DNA from: Stichopus chloronotus
Lineage: Eukaryota > Echinodermata > Holothuroidea > Aspidochirotida > Stichopodidae
Length of the DNA stretch: 64,000 nt
NCBI GenBank assembly: GCA_021234535.1
Contig: CM037842.1
Span: forward strand, 11,710,404 to 11,774,403
Reading direction: 5' to 3'
Below are positions 26,013 through 38,045 of the stretch, in pieces (positions within the stretch are counted from its first letter, which is position 1; every line of letters starts with the position of its first letter). The position numbers and the translations under genes were made by a program. Under the pieces are notes generated by a model. That model saw only the letters and a program-made list of their open reading frames with translations, was not told where the DNA came from and did not search any database.

Positions 26013-28171
26013 GCTTAGAATTGGCATATATTTATAAATTTAATTGCTGATATTGGGCAGAATGCTAGAAATTTCAAGATTACATCGAGGCACTTTTGTT
26101 CTAATACATGGCAAATCACATTTTCCCCACCCACGCACATGCATAAATGCATAACTTTTTACTTTTTTTTTTGCCTTCCTAATCAGGTGAAATCTTAATA
26201 TCAGTATAACGGATTTGTGGTAAAACATGATCTGCCTATGATATATTTAGCCAGAATACTTCCACAGTAGAAACTATTATTTATTATTTTTTGGATTATA
26301 CCCATGAGTATGGATTTTATGCCTCTCCTTGTTTTTTATTATTTTTTGTGGGTGAGGGGGTTAAAGACTATGAATGTTTACATGAACTCCTTCGAAGAAA
26401 ATTTCCACATCCCTGACAGATGCAGAATTTCAGAAACGTGAGAGAAAAGATAAGAAAGATTAGAAGAGTACAAAAAACTTTAGGGGTTATAAACAAACAA
26501 AGCGGGTGAGATAAAGGAAATGGCCGGATGTGTTCCCTTTGCCTTTTGCGTTAAAAACAAAACGCTCTCCCTTCATTCAGAGCCAATAGAAATGGTAGCT
26601 TGACAACAATGGTGACCCTCTGTCTCCCTTCTAAAACGAAAGGAATTGTTCCTTGGAAAATTTTCGCACTTTCCACAAATAATTGCCAAAATTGAGGTTT
26701 AATGAGGTTGTACGTCATGCAACAAACAAGCAAGAAAAGAAAGATTCAAGAACAATGGTACTTTTCATTTTCGTTGATATGACGATTTTATTCTTATGTA
26801 GCATATTAAACTCTTCATGACCCGCCAGGCCAAAGTCAATCAAAGCAAACGTCACTCCTTCCCCCACCCCCACTCACACTGTCGAAACAGCTACCCGTGG
26901 TACAGTCCTGTCGGTTAACTTTATTGTTGATATGAATCCTTTCACCCACCGTCCAAAGTCGTCCACGAACGTCAAACTGCAAAATGATGCATTTCGTTAT
27001 GATTGAAAATTCTTTGTTGGCTTTCTTTTCTTTTTTCCCTTTTTTTTTTGGGGGGGGGGGTTGAACGGATAGACGTAAAGTGTCACGTGCCACCGACCAT
27101 CGGTTAAGTTGGTCAAAATCGATTTTCCAGATTTGACGCATAATTAATCAATCGGTAATTGAATCGGTGACCATGGCCAGAATTGGGGAAAAAAAAAACG
27201 GAAAATAGATAAGAATAAAAAGTAATAATAATAAGACAAGCATAGAATTAAGATGATTGATTACAATAGTTTGTCAGGATAATTTGTAAGATCCAAAATA
27301 ACAGTTAACATCTAGACTAAGTTGTTCAGCCGTTTTGATCACTTGATTGCTTCAACGTGCCACAATGTTTTGCATTACCAAAGGCACACTGATATTACAA
27401 CGTCAGGCGAGTTTACCCGATTACAAAAGATTCTTTAACTTTGGCCAATGTATGATGATAGAAACCATCAGAAAGTTTGCAACCTTGTGGTCGGAGACCA
27501 GGTGGAAGTTGGTAACTGGCTAAATGATATCTAACGTACCGTCATTCTCTCCTTTGTCTCAAATGTCACTAGTTTACGGTTACTCTTTGGACGCACTCGC
27601 GTTCAGTGAATAAACCTGTTAGGACAGCAAAGCAGTATATGGACAAAGGGTCTACCAATGTTGAGTTACTACTCGCAAAGAGTAACTGCAAACCGGTGTC
27701 GTTCGCAGAGGGTTATAAACTACTGACGTCATCTAAGGGATTATTCAGACGACCCAATCACCTTTAAGGGTACTACACCTGAATTGCCCTTTGATGTGAC
27801 AAATCCATCCCATCATGGCTGCACGTATTTGGCCGACCATTCCTTCATATCTCTCCAAACACACAGTGACACGGTATATGCCGTTAGTCAAGTCATTAAT
27901 ACCCAAGCATTTATAAAGTCAGATACTGCCACTAGCCTTAATTTCAACCTTGCTTTCCCATATCTGACAATGAAGAAATAACAACTCTTTTGACGGGAGG
28001 GAATTGGACCACTGAATTTTATAAGGTTAACCGGTAACCATTGACCTAAGTAGCCTACGACAATTAAGCCCTACTTTAGGGATAAAGATCAGTGTGTCAT
28101 TTTTTTTTTTTTTATATTCAGTTTTATTGTGTTCAAGAGTCATTTCATTCTCTTTTTTGTAACCAATATAG

Positions 28172-28365
28172 GTAAAAATGACGTTGTAGGAGAAAACTTT
28201 TGCCAAAAAGATTCCGCCGGAAGATCGAAAGGAACCGTGAGAGCCTTGACCTACTGCGACCTCTTGACTTTATCGAGGAGCGACCTGGAAGACTTGTGTC
28301 AGCTTTACCCCGAGTTTAGAGATCACTTTGCTGAAAAGGTTGAAGTCACAATTGAGATGAGGGAT
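28172..28365 (+). CDS. KCNH (ERG-like): ERG-type K+ channel, second exon of cyclic-nucleotide-binding homology domain
   Basis: The exon completes the split Gly codon (GKNDVVGE) after a 9.5-kb intron and ends at GAT|GTAAGT in phase 0. It encodes the conserved VRALTYCDL block, then LSRSDLEDL, LYPEFRDHF and VEVTIEMRD. The VRALTYCDL and YPEF.DHF blocks are diagnostic of the ERG group. In human ERG the stretch before RD is F-N-L, which folds back into the nucleotide pocket as an intrinsic ligand; here it reads I-E-M. Confidence 0.96.
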
Positions 28366-28989
28366 GTAAGTGTTAAGCACAACACAAACTTTCTTGTTAT
28401 CTTCCATAAAGGGTTGAAGGGGGGGGGGGGGCAGTTGCAGGGGGATGTGGTGTTGGCAGGGGTTGGGGTAACTAAGAAGTCCATACCTTAGCTTCAAAGT
28501 GTATAATCTCTGGGCACAAACCATAGTGCCGTCGTATACTATTTGAAGGGTGGCATCAGTAACTTATTTCACTTTATTAACTTTTCTCAATTTATAACAA
28601 AATTACAATCATGAAAAGTTTTTTAATGTGGACAAGGATGTGATAACAAATTCTGTTCCACCTGAACAACTCATAAGTTTGAGATCAATTACATCATCCA
28701 AGAGATGTTTGTTACGTAATATTGCAGATGATGGGGGGGGGCGAGGATTATTCGTGGGAACTTTCAGGGTGCTCTCATAGTGCTTGACATTTTTTTATAG
28801 TTTCGAGGGGCACTATTGCTGTATTCTGAAGGCTTCCTTCAGAATTCAAATCGTGTGAGAACCTTTTTTCTAATTGTGAAGCAAAATGCCAAATCCTTTG
28901 CAGAGCTAGGGAAGAAATATGATTTATCCTTTATCTATTTTAGTTTACATTTTTTTCGTTACTTTTGTTCGATTTACATATAAAAAAAG
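28366..28989 (+). other. short intron of ERG-like gene
   Basis: 0.6-kb intron, GTAAGT to an AG at 28988-28989. It contains an 11-G run near 28420 but no other feature. Confidence 0.85.
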
Positions 28990-29242
28990 CTCGAAGATTC
29001 TGATTCCGAGCAGCAACCGATGATGCCAGACTCACGTGACGCAGAGGCCGCCAAACCAGTTGATTCGTCCTCGTTACCAAGGAAACGGCGCGTTGGGGCC
29101 GACCTGCACACGAGGGTGACCCTCACGCCAGTGCCTAGCAAAGAGAGCGTCCAGAGAAGCGGTGACGACGTGTCATTTAAAGGGGCCCATAGACGAATGT
29201 TGCTGATGCAAATGCAGATAGAGAGAGGTCACATGGCACAAG
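28990..29242 (+). CDS. KCNH (ERG-like): ERG-type K+ channel, proximal C-tail exon
   Basis: The exon starts in phase 0 at CTCGAAGAT. An in-frame TAA at 28981-28983 forces the acceptor to the AG at 28988-28989, although the tract before it is purine-rich. The exon ends at AAG|GTTTGT with 1 base of a split Glu codon. It encodes a polar tail with a basic cluster (LPRKRRVG) and a Met/Gln-rich segment (HRRMLLMQMQIERG). I recognise no domain. The call rests on matching phases on both sides and on an open frame throughout. Confidence 0.85.
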
Positions 29243-29294
29243 GTTTGTTAGAGTCGTTTAGTCAAGCTTACCTCATGTTACCTAGATTTTACAC

Positions 29295-29335
29295 GTAACA
29301 TAACGTAACACATCATAACATAACATAACATAACA
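29295..29335 (+). repeat. (CATAA)n / (CGTAA)n microsatellite
   Basis: Imperfect pentanucleotide repeats just inside the last intron. Confidence 0.85.
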
Positions 29336-29559
29336 GATCTTCTGCAAATTGTTTGGAAACAAAATCAGATCCTAAGCTATAGTAATGATGTTAATGATCT
29401 TGAAATTCCTCAAAGTCGTTTATTCTGCATTTAAAGGGAAATAGGGCGGTTTAGAATATACCAAAATAGAATACAAAGAAAAAAGCTTTTAGTCAGTGTT
29501 AAGCCAGTCAGGGACACCAATAAACATCTGTAGAAGCTTTACCCCTTCAAAACATTATG

Positions 29560-29790
29560 CAATGCGATGAGTAACCGAAAATGCATCATTTGAATTTTGA
29601 GAAGTTTGGGTGAAAAAATCATCGTTGATCAACAAAAACTGCATTTCTATCTGTAAGAAAGTTATTTTTTGAAAAAAGGGCTACTGTCCTTCCTTATTTT
29701 TAATAATCTATCATCCTATGTCGACAAACATTGGTTTTAAAAATATGGTTCATTTCTGTAAAATAAACGCCTTATTTCCCTTTTAAAGTT
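29560..29790 (+). repeat. dispersed repeat family X, copy 2
   Basis: Contains AAATGCATCATTTGAATTTT, GCATTTCTATCTGT, ATCTATCATCCTATGTC and AACATTGGTTTTAAAAATA. These are colinear with 56370-56590 and, more weakly, with 13615-13830. Confidence 0.75.
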
Positions 29791-30539
29791 ATGAGAAAAA
29801 TTAGTTCGAATACAATTCGGAGAACGACGATTTCGTCTTTTTTTATATTTTAGGCTGGTTCAAGTTTAGTCAATATCCATAAATGAACAGCAAGTGACAT
29901 TCATGCCTTGACACGTTTCATGTCTGTGCGAGTTATGCAGCTGAGAGTTTTAAAAGATTCTTTCATATGTTTGTCATTTGCATCTTGACAATATGCAGAG
30001 AAGAGTATTCAATAACCCATCTACAGCGTGATTTCAAGACTGGTTTGTTGTTGTTGTTGTTGTCATTTGAATTACATCCAAACTTCATCAATGCATTCGG
30101 ATTTACATCGAACACCTTCTCAAATGAATCTTGACTTTTGTGCATTAAGCCAAAAAAAAAGAAAGAAAAAAAAAAACGTCCAAAATTTGATTCATCCTTG
30201 ACGTTGGCTGTAGTATTTCTCACAAATTAACATTATGCAGAGAAAGAAAAACTAGAAATTAAGAGTTTTCGTTCTTTCTATTCTTTCCATTTCCGTTTGT
30301 CTATTTAAAACATTTTTGCTAATGAAGCACTTTCCACGTCGTCGTCGTCGAGAAGTTCAAAATGCATTTTCTCTTAATTGAACAATGTTTTTATAATTGG
30401 CAACTGAGGACAAAATAATGCTTAATCTCTCTGTTTTGCCGGCTTTAAATGTGGGTCACGATTTTTTCTCGTTTTTTAACTTTTGTTGTAATTTTATTTA
30501 CTTAAAGTCTGATGTCTTGCCTGACAGCTTCCAGCTCAT

Positions 30540-30965
30540 TAATGTGTGTGATCACGTGATAGATTTCTGCCTTTCTATATTTGGGATCACTTGATAGCTT
30601 TTAGTTCATTTATTTGTGGGATCACGTGATAGCCTTCAGCTCATCTGTGTGAATCACGTGATAGCTTTCACTCTATCTATCTGTTAGGATCACTTGGCAC
30701 TTTCAGGTCATCCAAGTCACAATGTAGGGATCACATGATAGCTTTCAGCACGTCTATGTGTGGAATCACGTGGTAGCTTTCAGCTCATTTGCATGTGGGC
30801 CAGGTACCAGTTTTGAACACCGCTCTGTACGATCACATGACAGTTTCATCTACGGGTGGGATCACGTGATAACTTTCAGCTCATCTATATGTAGGGATCA
30901 CGTGATAGCTGTGAGTCCATATGTGTGTTGGATCACGTGATAGCTTTTATCTAACCTGTTTGTGT
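30540..30965 (+). repeat. minisatellite carrying E-box (CACGTG) units
   Basis: About eleven units of 30-45 bp follow the pattern GGATCACGTGATAGCTTTCAGCTCATCTATGTGTG. Seven keep an exact CACGTG core; the others have CACTTG or CACATG. Confidence 0.9.
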
Positions 30966-31722
30966 ACCACCTGTGTAATCTGTAAGTCCTATAATCTCGG
31001 TTTAATGATCGCGTTTAGCTATTTCTTAAGTTATTTCTTTGAAGTTTCCGTTAGTGACTTGCAAAGGTTTGCAATTCCCATGATACGCCAGGCTGCGTTT
31101 AAAAGTACATAAAATTTCAGTAAGAGAATTTGTTTACTGTGGGTTGATGGGCTGGTGGGTTGTGGGTGGCATTTTTCACACATGGCATCCATCCCTTCAT
31201 CTGCCCTGGGAGTACAATATATATTCTTATTTTCAAATATTAAAGCGTTGTTTGCATTTTACGTACCTTAATCAGTTTGTATCTCCGATGATGTTTTGCT
31301 TATTACTTTATGCAGTAACGATGTCTCTTACCAAATTCTGAACATTTGTTTTGATAAATTCCACTAAAATTATGCAATGATCACAGAAAAGTATATCAAA
31401 AGATATCCCTTGCTCCCCTCTCTCACTCCTAGAGAGTAGGGGAACCTTTTACCCTGCAGGTTGGTAACGTATGTCTCGTTACAAAGTGTTAGTTAAAAAA
31501 AAATGGACACAAGTTGGTAAAACAGTTACCTATCTTGTGAATTTATCTCTCAGCATTTATTCTTTACTTTTCATGTGCGTTCTTACCTTCCAATTTATGT
31601 TTATAAAATAATCTAAAGAAATGATTACTTGATCTTTGGCTGGTATTTTATTTTAGATACGTCCTGATTTTGAAAATTAAGTTGATTTCTGTTTTTTTTT
31701 TTGCTTACATTTGTTTTATCAG

Positions 31723-32798
31723 AGAACGTTCAGACAGTGCCTGTTAGCATGGAGGATATTTCTACTCTACACGAAGAAGCCAACAACAATAATAAGGATT
31801 TAGAACGTTTGGACGAAGAGGAGACGGAATCATACGGCGGTAGCGAACGCGGTATCTCGGAATTCAAAAAGAAACCATCCAAGAAACATGTCAACTTCCG
31901 GTTATCGTCAGACACCGCGCTATCGTCACCGGAGCTATCCACTGGGACAATGAACGGTGTCCTCTCGAATTCCATCCAGCCATTCCTGAGTAAGGACGTC
32001 TTGCTCGAGCAGAAACAAGAGGAGTCGTCGGGGGACAAAGAGGAAGATCATCAACTGGTTGTCGCTTCCGATCCACCGGTCAGAACTCATCTGAAACCGG
32101 CCGTATTCGTCAATACGGTTGACGGTGGTGATACGCCGATACACCGACGTATCGACGGGCTTTATGATCAGCTGACGATGATAGAATCACGATTCGAAGA
32201 GCAGAGGGCTGCTATCATTAACTTCATTGTGACGTCGCATCATAAAAAGCAGCAGCAGCAGCAACAACAACAGGATCAAACGTATATGCAAGTATCATCA
32301 CCAGAAACTACCAGACGGGAGGACAGAGCGCCACCACCTTCCCCCCAAGATTCACAAGTCCTCCTACTTCACAACGGGGGAGACGACAAACCGTCACCAA
32401 GTCCGACGGATACCGCTGATCAAATAGAAATGAACTTGATGACGGCCGGCGGAAGTCCCAAGGCTAAATCCTTCCCAAACATTGCGTCCGACGCCGCGAA
32501 AGATGAACACGTGCCTTCATATTACCAGATGCAGTTGCAAAATGTGAACGGGAAGGACAAATACCAAAAGTCCACGCTTCCGAGACCCGGACGGAGGAAA
32601 GGGCAGAGTTCGTCGGCAGGTCATGTGTCCACAGTAAACTGGAACCTGCGAAGTCCGGGGAGGTCATCTGCTGCTTCTTCGTCGTCGTCACCGTCACCTA
32701 GCAAAACCATCGGCTCTACCAAAGATACCGAGGATCAGATCTGGTACGAAAGGGACGACAGAGATGGGTCCAACCACTACTCCTCCACAAACTGTTAG
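31723..32798 (+). CDS. KCNH (ERG-like): ERG-type K+ channel, terminal coding exon with C-tail coiled coil and stop
   Basis: This is a 1076-base last exon after a tgttttatcag acceptor. Its first two bases complete GAG, and it ends ...SSTNC-TAG. The tail is long, acidic and Ser/Pro-rich. A segment HRRIDGLYDQLTMIESRFEE matches the position and pattern of the ERG C-terminal coiled coil (ESRLDALQRQLNRLETRL in human ERG), which drives subunit tetramerisation. Just after it is a run of eight Gln encoded by CAG/CAA at 32250-32273. The rest is low-complexity (NNNN, Ser runs). The open frame of more than 1 kb and the conserved coil support the assignment. Confidence 0.93.
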
Positions 32799-33390
32799 AA
32801 AGCCAAAGTCATTATGCAAGCCCCGCCCATTTCTTTCAAAACCATGAGACGAGATTTTTTGTATATGTTAGTGAAAATTTGCGGTTCTTCGAAAAAAAAA
32901 GTTAAAAATGTAGAAGTAGCTCACATTTGACTTATAAAAACGAATTGGAAATTTCGAATGAAAAAAAAAAAACAATAATGGTAAGAAGACGAATATTTCT
33001 AATAATAATTACATCGACAGAGTGTGTAAGTAGCATAAGTTGGCCTTGCCATAATAATAATAATAATAGCACCTACAATTGTTTTTATTTTTCAGCTTTT
33101 GTTTCAGATTGTGTACCTGTTTAGTTATCTTTTTCAAACTCTTTCTCTTTTTTTTTTAAATTTAGGGTAATGTCTCTTTTATTTTCTTGTTTTGTTTTTA
33201 CTTTACAATGTTAGTAAGAGATATTCATTATTTATGATCACGGAATAGAAAATATACATGTTTATGGTTGAATGAATCACTATCGTTTTTCACGGTCAGT
33301 ATAAGTAACAGTCACGTGGTTACATATCAGTAGGTTATACCTTTTAAAGAATAAAAGTGAAATAGTAATAAAATACTATACATGTTCTAA
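32799..33390 (+). other. probable 3' UTR of the ERG-like gene
   Basis: AT-rich sequence follows the TAG stop, with AATAAA at 33350-33355 and 33367-33372. The end point is inferred from these signals. Confidence 0.55.
33350..33372 (+). terminator. two candidate polyadenylation signals of the ERG-like gene
   Basis: AATAAA occurs at 33350-33355 and again at 33367-33372, about 550 bases after the stop. Further AATAAA copies occur downstream, so the site actually used is not certain. Confidence 0.5.
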
Positions 33391-33961
33391 TTAATGGGAA
33401 CGGAATGAAGGATCAAACTGTTGTGATAGTACTTTCAAAGACATCAGAACAGTCCGATGCTGCTCCCTTTAGAACCTTTACTATGTGGGATCTCTACCCA
33501 TGGGTCACACGTTGTATTCACACTGTGCATATCTTCTGCGTTTTCATATAAAGGGGTAGATATACAAGAAAACGTCGTTGTTGCATCTAATTTCAACTTT
33601 GCAACTGCGCGTTTTAGTGCGCCCCCAAAACTCACATTACCTCCATTGAGATTCATGTTATCTTCCATGTTATTTTGTCAATCTATCACAAACGAACGGG
33701 TCAGTCTATTGAACCGTCTACCGACAGTGGCCCTTTTCAGCGGGTGTGACGTTACATCCAAGACGGTGGCTCAGTTTTATCTCTGGGGGAAACTCACAGA
33801 GACTGGAAATAATTATACCCCCGGAGCACATTACAGGAATTATTAAAGCCGCAGAGCTAGATGAAGGATTCCTGCCATTGAAGTAAAACACGTACTCTAT
33901 ATCTATGGCGTCAAATTTAGTACGTGTACACAAAGTTGAAGCACGAAGCGCAAAAGGGTAC

Positions 33962-34022
33962 ACCGCTCACGAAAGGAAGTGTCCTAGGTGGACACCGACG
34001 GCATCACTTTTCGCGTGAGTGG
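33962..34022. repeat. nested imperfect hairpin
   Basis: ACCGCTCACGAAAGGAAGTG pairs imperfectly with CACTTTTCGCGTGAGTGGT, and GTGTCC/GGACAC pairs inside it. Confidence 0.6.
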
Positions 34023-34936
34023 TTCTTGAAAAAAAAAATGTAAAATTTATGTTTATGGATGCTCGCTGTGTATGAACATGCGTCCTTTAAGTGATCACGT
34101 GTTTGATCCTTGACCACACATTTGAGATGTAGCACAGATTTGACACATCTCATTATGTCCGTCAGCGAAGGACCTCTCACAATGTAAGTAGAAAACGTTT
34201 ATGTCGGTTTGCTTAATTTACGTTAAATTCCATGAAACCGTAATGGATGCATTTTCAATCGAGTCTATTTAAGTTTTAACCTTAAATTTATGTTGATATG
34301 TACACTTTCATCTTTCGGTAATACAGGGTAACAATATTAGTTGCACAAATAATAGCAAACAATCTTTCCACATCCTGGGTATATACAATTTTGGAAACCA
34401 GTTGTAATAGCAGAATAATACAAACTCTTCATAAAAAAAAATCATCTTGTGAAAGTGAGAGAGAGAGAGAAAAAAAACTGGTTATTACTAAAACAGATAT
34501 CTAGTATCATGTTAATAGCAATAATAATATTTATAAATTATAAATAATAGGTAGTTATTTTAGTTGCATTCAGATTAGGAAGGAACTAATACAACAGACT
34601 TTTAAATTCATGTTATACTCAATTTTACGGTTTCCTTTTCTGAAATTTCGTGTAGGATTACAATATACATCTAAAAACTGTGACGCCATATATTAATCTT
34701 ACGTTACAACAATTTGAATATTCATAAACTGTTTAACATTTTATTTTGCTATGGAAATATCTTCATTTTAAAGTGGCTGTGTTGTTTTACTTTTTGTTCC
34801 TCTTTACCTCCTTTATTTTCTGATTTCCAAAAGTTACCATTTGATTCCGTCGGATTGCAGAAAGTTAGAAGTAACAGCAATAGAGGATGATGCTAATTAT
34901 GACGGTTGACCTTCTTCGGTGACAAATCTATAAATT

Positions 34937-35102
34937 GGTAAAATACGAGACGACTGGAGACTAGTGGCACGTCGTCTGTAGTTGTTACTCAGAGTTTCAC
35001 CCATAGAACGATCATTGAACAACAGGAAGATTATTCAACTTGTGCAACAACCAGTAACAACTTACTGACGTTGTGCCACTGGTCTCAACTTGTCTCAGTA
35101 CC
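34937..35102. mobile_element. foldback (MITE-like) element
   Basis: The left arm 34937-34989 (core GAGACTAGTGGCAC, ending GTTGTTACT) matches the reverse complement of 35053-35102 (core GTGCCACTGGTCTC, starting AGTAACAAC) over about 50 bases at roughly 75-80 percent. About 60 bases lie between the arms. Confidence 0.7.
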
Positions 35103-37433
35103 TCACCCATTCTTTGATCTTTCCGCTAGATAAAGAACACTCCGAGCCAAGATAGATCAAACCTTTTTAACTTATAGAGAGATATATAATAAGAGGTAAA
35201 CAAAGACAACGATGATGGTGTGACAATGTTGAAGGTAGACACCTGTGCAATTTTTTTGGTCTATAGTATAAGAATGTCCCCAGGTCTTAATAGCACGTGT
35301 GTGACAATTTTATCTTTGACGTGAAACCACAACATTAATTTCCTTTTTACTTTTTTTTTTTTTCTGTTGAAGCATTGTAGGTCAACATTTTTCTGCTTTT
35401 AACTCTCTCAGGATTTGTTTTTTTATATTTTTAGGTTATCATTATTTTAACAAACCTTTGAAAAGCGGAAAGATGTCCCGCCTCTTCACGTTTTGTCAAC
35501 TGACTAGATTTACTAGATAGAAAGATATAAATCATAAGAATTAATTAAATAAGAAATAATGTTGTTTCTCCCTCACGAATATTCATCCTTTGGGTATAAT
35601 CTGAATGATCCAAATAAAAGAATTATGAATTATGAACCACTGGATTTTTTTTTCTAAACTTAAGATTATTAAGCTACTCAAATTACTTTTAGTTACTGGA
35701 GATACTGGAGAATACTATGAATGTCATAACTATTTCGAGGAAGATGATTATATTGACACACTTTGTCATAGCACGAATACATAAGAATGACGAACCATTG
35801 TTAGCTGGAGAATTAAGAAAACAAAAGATATGCTACCGGAGTATTTTCCACTAGGGTAATCTTGCATATTTGTCTCTCACCTTTGATAGTCTATTTTTCA
35901 AAGAGTAGACGGACAAGCGCATCACCACCACTTTACGGGCTGACATTTGTTTCACCTAGTGGCGTTGCCAATAGGTTTAAGGAAGGTACGAGTAGTTGTG
36001 GATACACATAGTGTGTGCTCCATACATACAATTAGACACTCAATATCACATTAACCTCACCCTTCTGGCATTAAGTAACAACAAAAGTGGCGCGGAAAAT
36101 CAACCCCAAAACGACATCGACATTTTACAAACTTGCTGGTATCATACTTTTCACAGCAAATAAAAACTAAAACCAAACTTCTTTGCAATGACGAAATATT
36201 CCCCTCTTGATCCTGGACTATTTCGTAAAATTTGAAAAAGAAGAAAAAACATATTTTATACACAATTTTGTTAATCTGCATGAAGAATCCCGTTTACCCT
36301 ATAGCCAGGACGAAAACCTGATTCGTTCACTAATCCGTGGATTTCCAGGATATATATGAATGAACACAAAGATTACTTTTCATGGAATTGTACAATTTTT
36401 CTCTGAAAGTCCGCCAGGTATATTTAATTTAAGCCAAACAGGGTGTGACGTCGTTTCTAGAGGTATCAAAGTTTTTGCTACCGTTAGTATGTTATACATT
36501 ACGTACTCAAAAAGAAAATATCCATACACTTTTATAAATAGTTAATAAGTGACCGTTCGTTTCTCTTTTTTTGTATTGGTTTCATTTCTTTAGTTAGTAA
36601 TTTAAATTTTAGCTTTTTTTCTGGATTTGTTTGGTTACTTTTATGTTCGATATTTCTCTTTTGAAACTTTTTCTATTTGCGTTTGGGATTTTATGCCAGT
36701 TTTTTGTGTATGACGTCAAAGGGAATATGAAACCATTTCTGTTGATTTTTATGATAATAAAGATTTTTTTTTCAAAATGAAATAATTCGAAATGAAGTTC
36801 TCTTTATCTCTTTTTATTTGAAATGTTTTCTCTCTTCCGATGTTAAAAAAGTATAAAAACAAATCACCAAGTTTCAACTCGACGGTGACGATAAAGTTTC
36901 GTGAATTAAAAAAAAAAAACTCTAACAAGACGACGATTTTGGTCGACTCACCGGGATTCATCAGATCGTCCACATTTGGATCGACAGCGATTCAATTTGG
37001 TTTTTGAAAATTCGTGACCAGACACTTTTCACAGACAATTCCTACTTTAACGAGGACCTGACATATACTTGTGCCTTTTAAAATAAGGACTAGTCCTTTG
37101 AGGATTTCTTTCAGGTTCCCAGAAAGGAATCTTGCACTATTGCAATGGAGTTGGAATCACGTTTAGCGTCTAATATTATGGAAAGCAACCGGATTTACGT
37201 ATGTCACTAGATTTTGTATGGGTGAGTGCGTGTGTGTGTGTATGAGTGTTTGTGTGTAGGCTATTTTACGGTGTGCAGATGTCATCTTCCTGTTTTCGTT
37301 TACCAGTTTGACCTCTTTCAGACTGTCGAGAGATCACTTAAACTACGTAATCCAGAAAGTTCTGTCTCTCAAAAAGAATTCAGCTTAACCCAGGGAGGGG
37401 AGTTACCGGCAACCGGGTAGCCTCAGTTCTGAG

Positions 37434-37606
37434 CTACAGTTTTCTATAGTTAACACTTCCAGGAAGACCACAATGAGCACTGGTATTCCCGCAGTAACCG
37501 TAAGGTGAGCAACAATACTTGTATGAGTCAGGATCACAAGGTGCCGGTACGCCGTTCTCATCTTTATACCAGTCCCCGCATCGACCGTCGTTTCTCACTC
37601 CGCCAA
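37434..37606 (-). CDS. gene B exon 4: hevein-like C-terminal domain and stop
   Basis: Last exon of the proximal tandem copy. The acceptor is ttcaccag and the first two bases complete a Leu codon split with exon 3. The exon encodes GGVRNDGRCGDWYKDENG, then PAPCDPDSYKYCCSPYGYCG, a HC motif and VNYRKL-stop. CCSPYGYCG matches the core of hevein-type (CBM18) chitin-binding domains, including the Ser and the two aromatic residues that hold GlcNAc rings. Six Cys are present where classical hevein has eight, so any binding activity is inferred. The length (173 bases) is identical to exon 4 of gene A. Confidence 0.93.
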
Positions 37607-38000
37607 CTGGTGAAGAAAAAAGGATTTCTGAAAGATGGTACCATAGAACACCGATATGATCAAATCAATATGGGCTGTAACCGGTTATTTGCTTCTCTCT
37701 TAGTAAGTCGACACCGCAATTCGAGGAGGACATTGCCAATGCTAAGTGTGAGGGCGCTATTTCAGATATACGGTTTTCTGTAGGAAAGGGAGCCAGACTT
37801 ACAGAAAAAAAAAAAAAAAAATGAAACACCAGTTGAAACTCAGTCGTAAGATTACTGCGTGCATGGAGCTACATGATACAAAGCACAGAAAGAAAGTATT
37901 ATTTTGGTTATGTTTTCTGACAGTCTTTTATTTGTGACCGATTAAACTGTAAAGGGATATCACTAACTTTGGCAACAAACATTTTAGTGACGAGTCGCGG

Positions 38001-38045
38001 TCAGGCGCAGTCAGGTCAGGCGCAGTCAGGTCAGGCACAGTCAGG
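38001..38045 (+). repeat. three copies of a 15-bp unit
   Basis: TCAGGCGCAGTCAGG twice, then TCAGGCACAGTCAGG. Confidence 0.95.

Larger units (their letters stand above)
18674..28171 (+). other. large intron of ERG-like gene
   Basis: 9.5-kb intron that splits a Gly codon of the CNB-homology domain. It contains a near-perfect 38-base palindrome at 25396-25433, one copy of repeat family Z (25888-26012) and several long G or C homopolymers. No exon, RNA gene or transposase was recognised on either strand. Confidence 0.8.
29243..31722 (+). other. last intron of ERG-like gene
   Basis: 2.5-kb intron with a CATAA pentanucleotide tract, a family X repeat copy and the CACGTG minisatellite. No exon was recognised. 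Confidence 0.85.
33391..37433. other. intergenic region between ERG-like gene and gene B
   Basis: The two genes converge here. A nested hairpin lies at 33962-34022 and a foldback element at 34937-35102. The open frame at 33457-33846 (129 codons) resembles nothing I know. TTTATT (minus-strand AATAAA) at about 36814 could end a long 3' UTR of gene B, but this is uncertain. Confidence 0.6.

Noticed and set aside
33457..33846. 129-codon plus-strand open frame
   Set aside because: The opposite strand is also open over part of it, there is no family resemblance, and the channel gene has already ended.
35957..35975. CTAGTGGCGTTGCC as a possible second hAT terminus
   Set aside because: No partner end or flanking duplication found.
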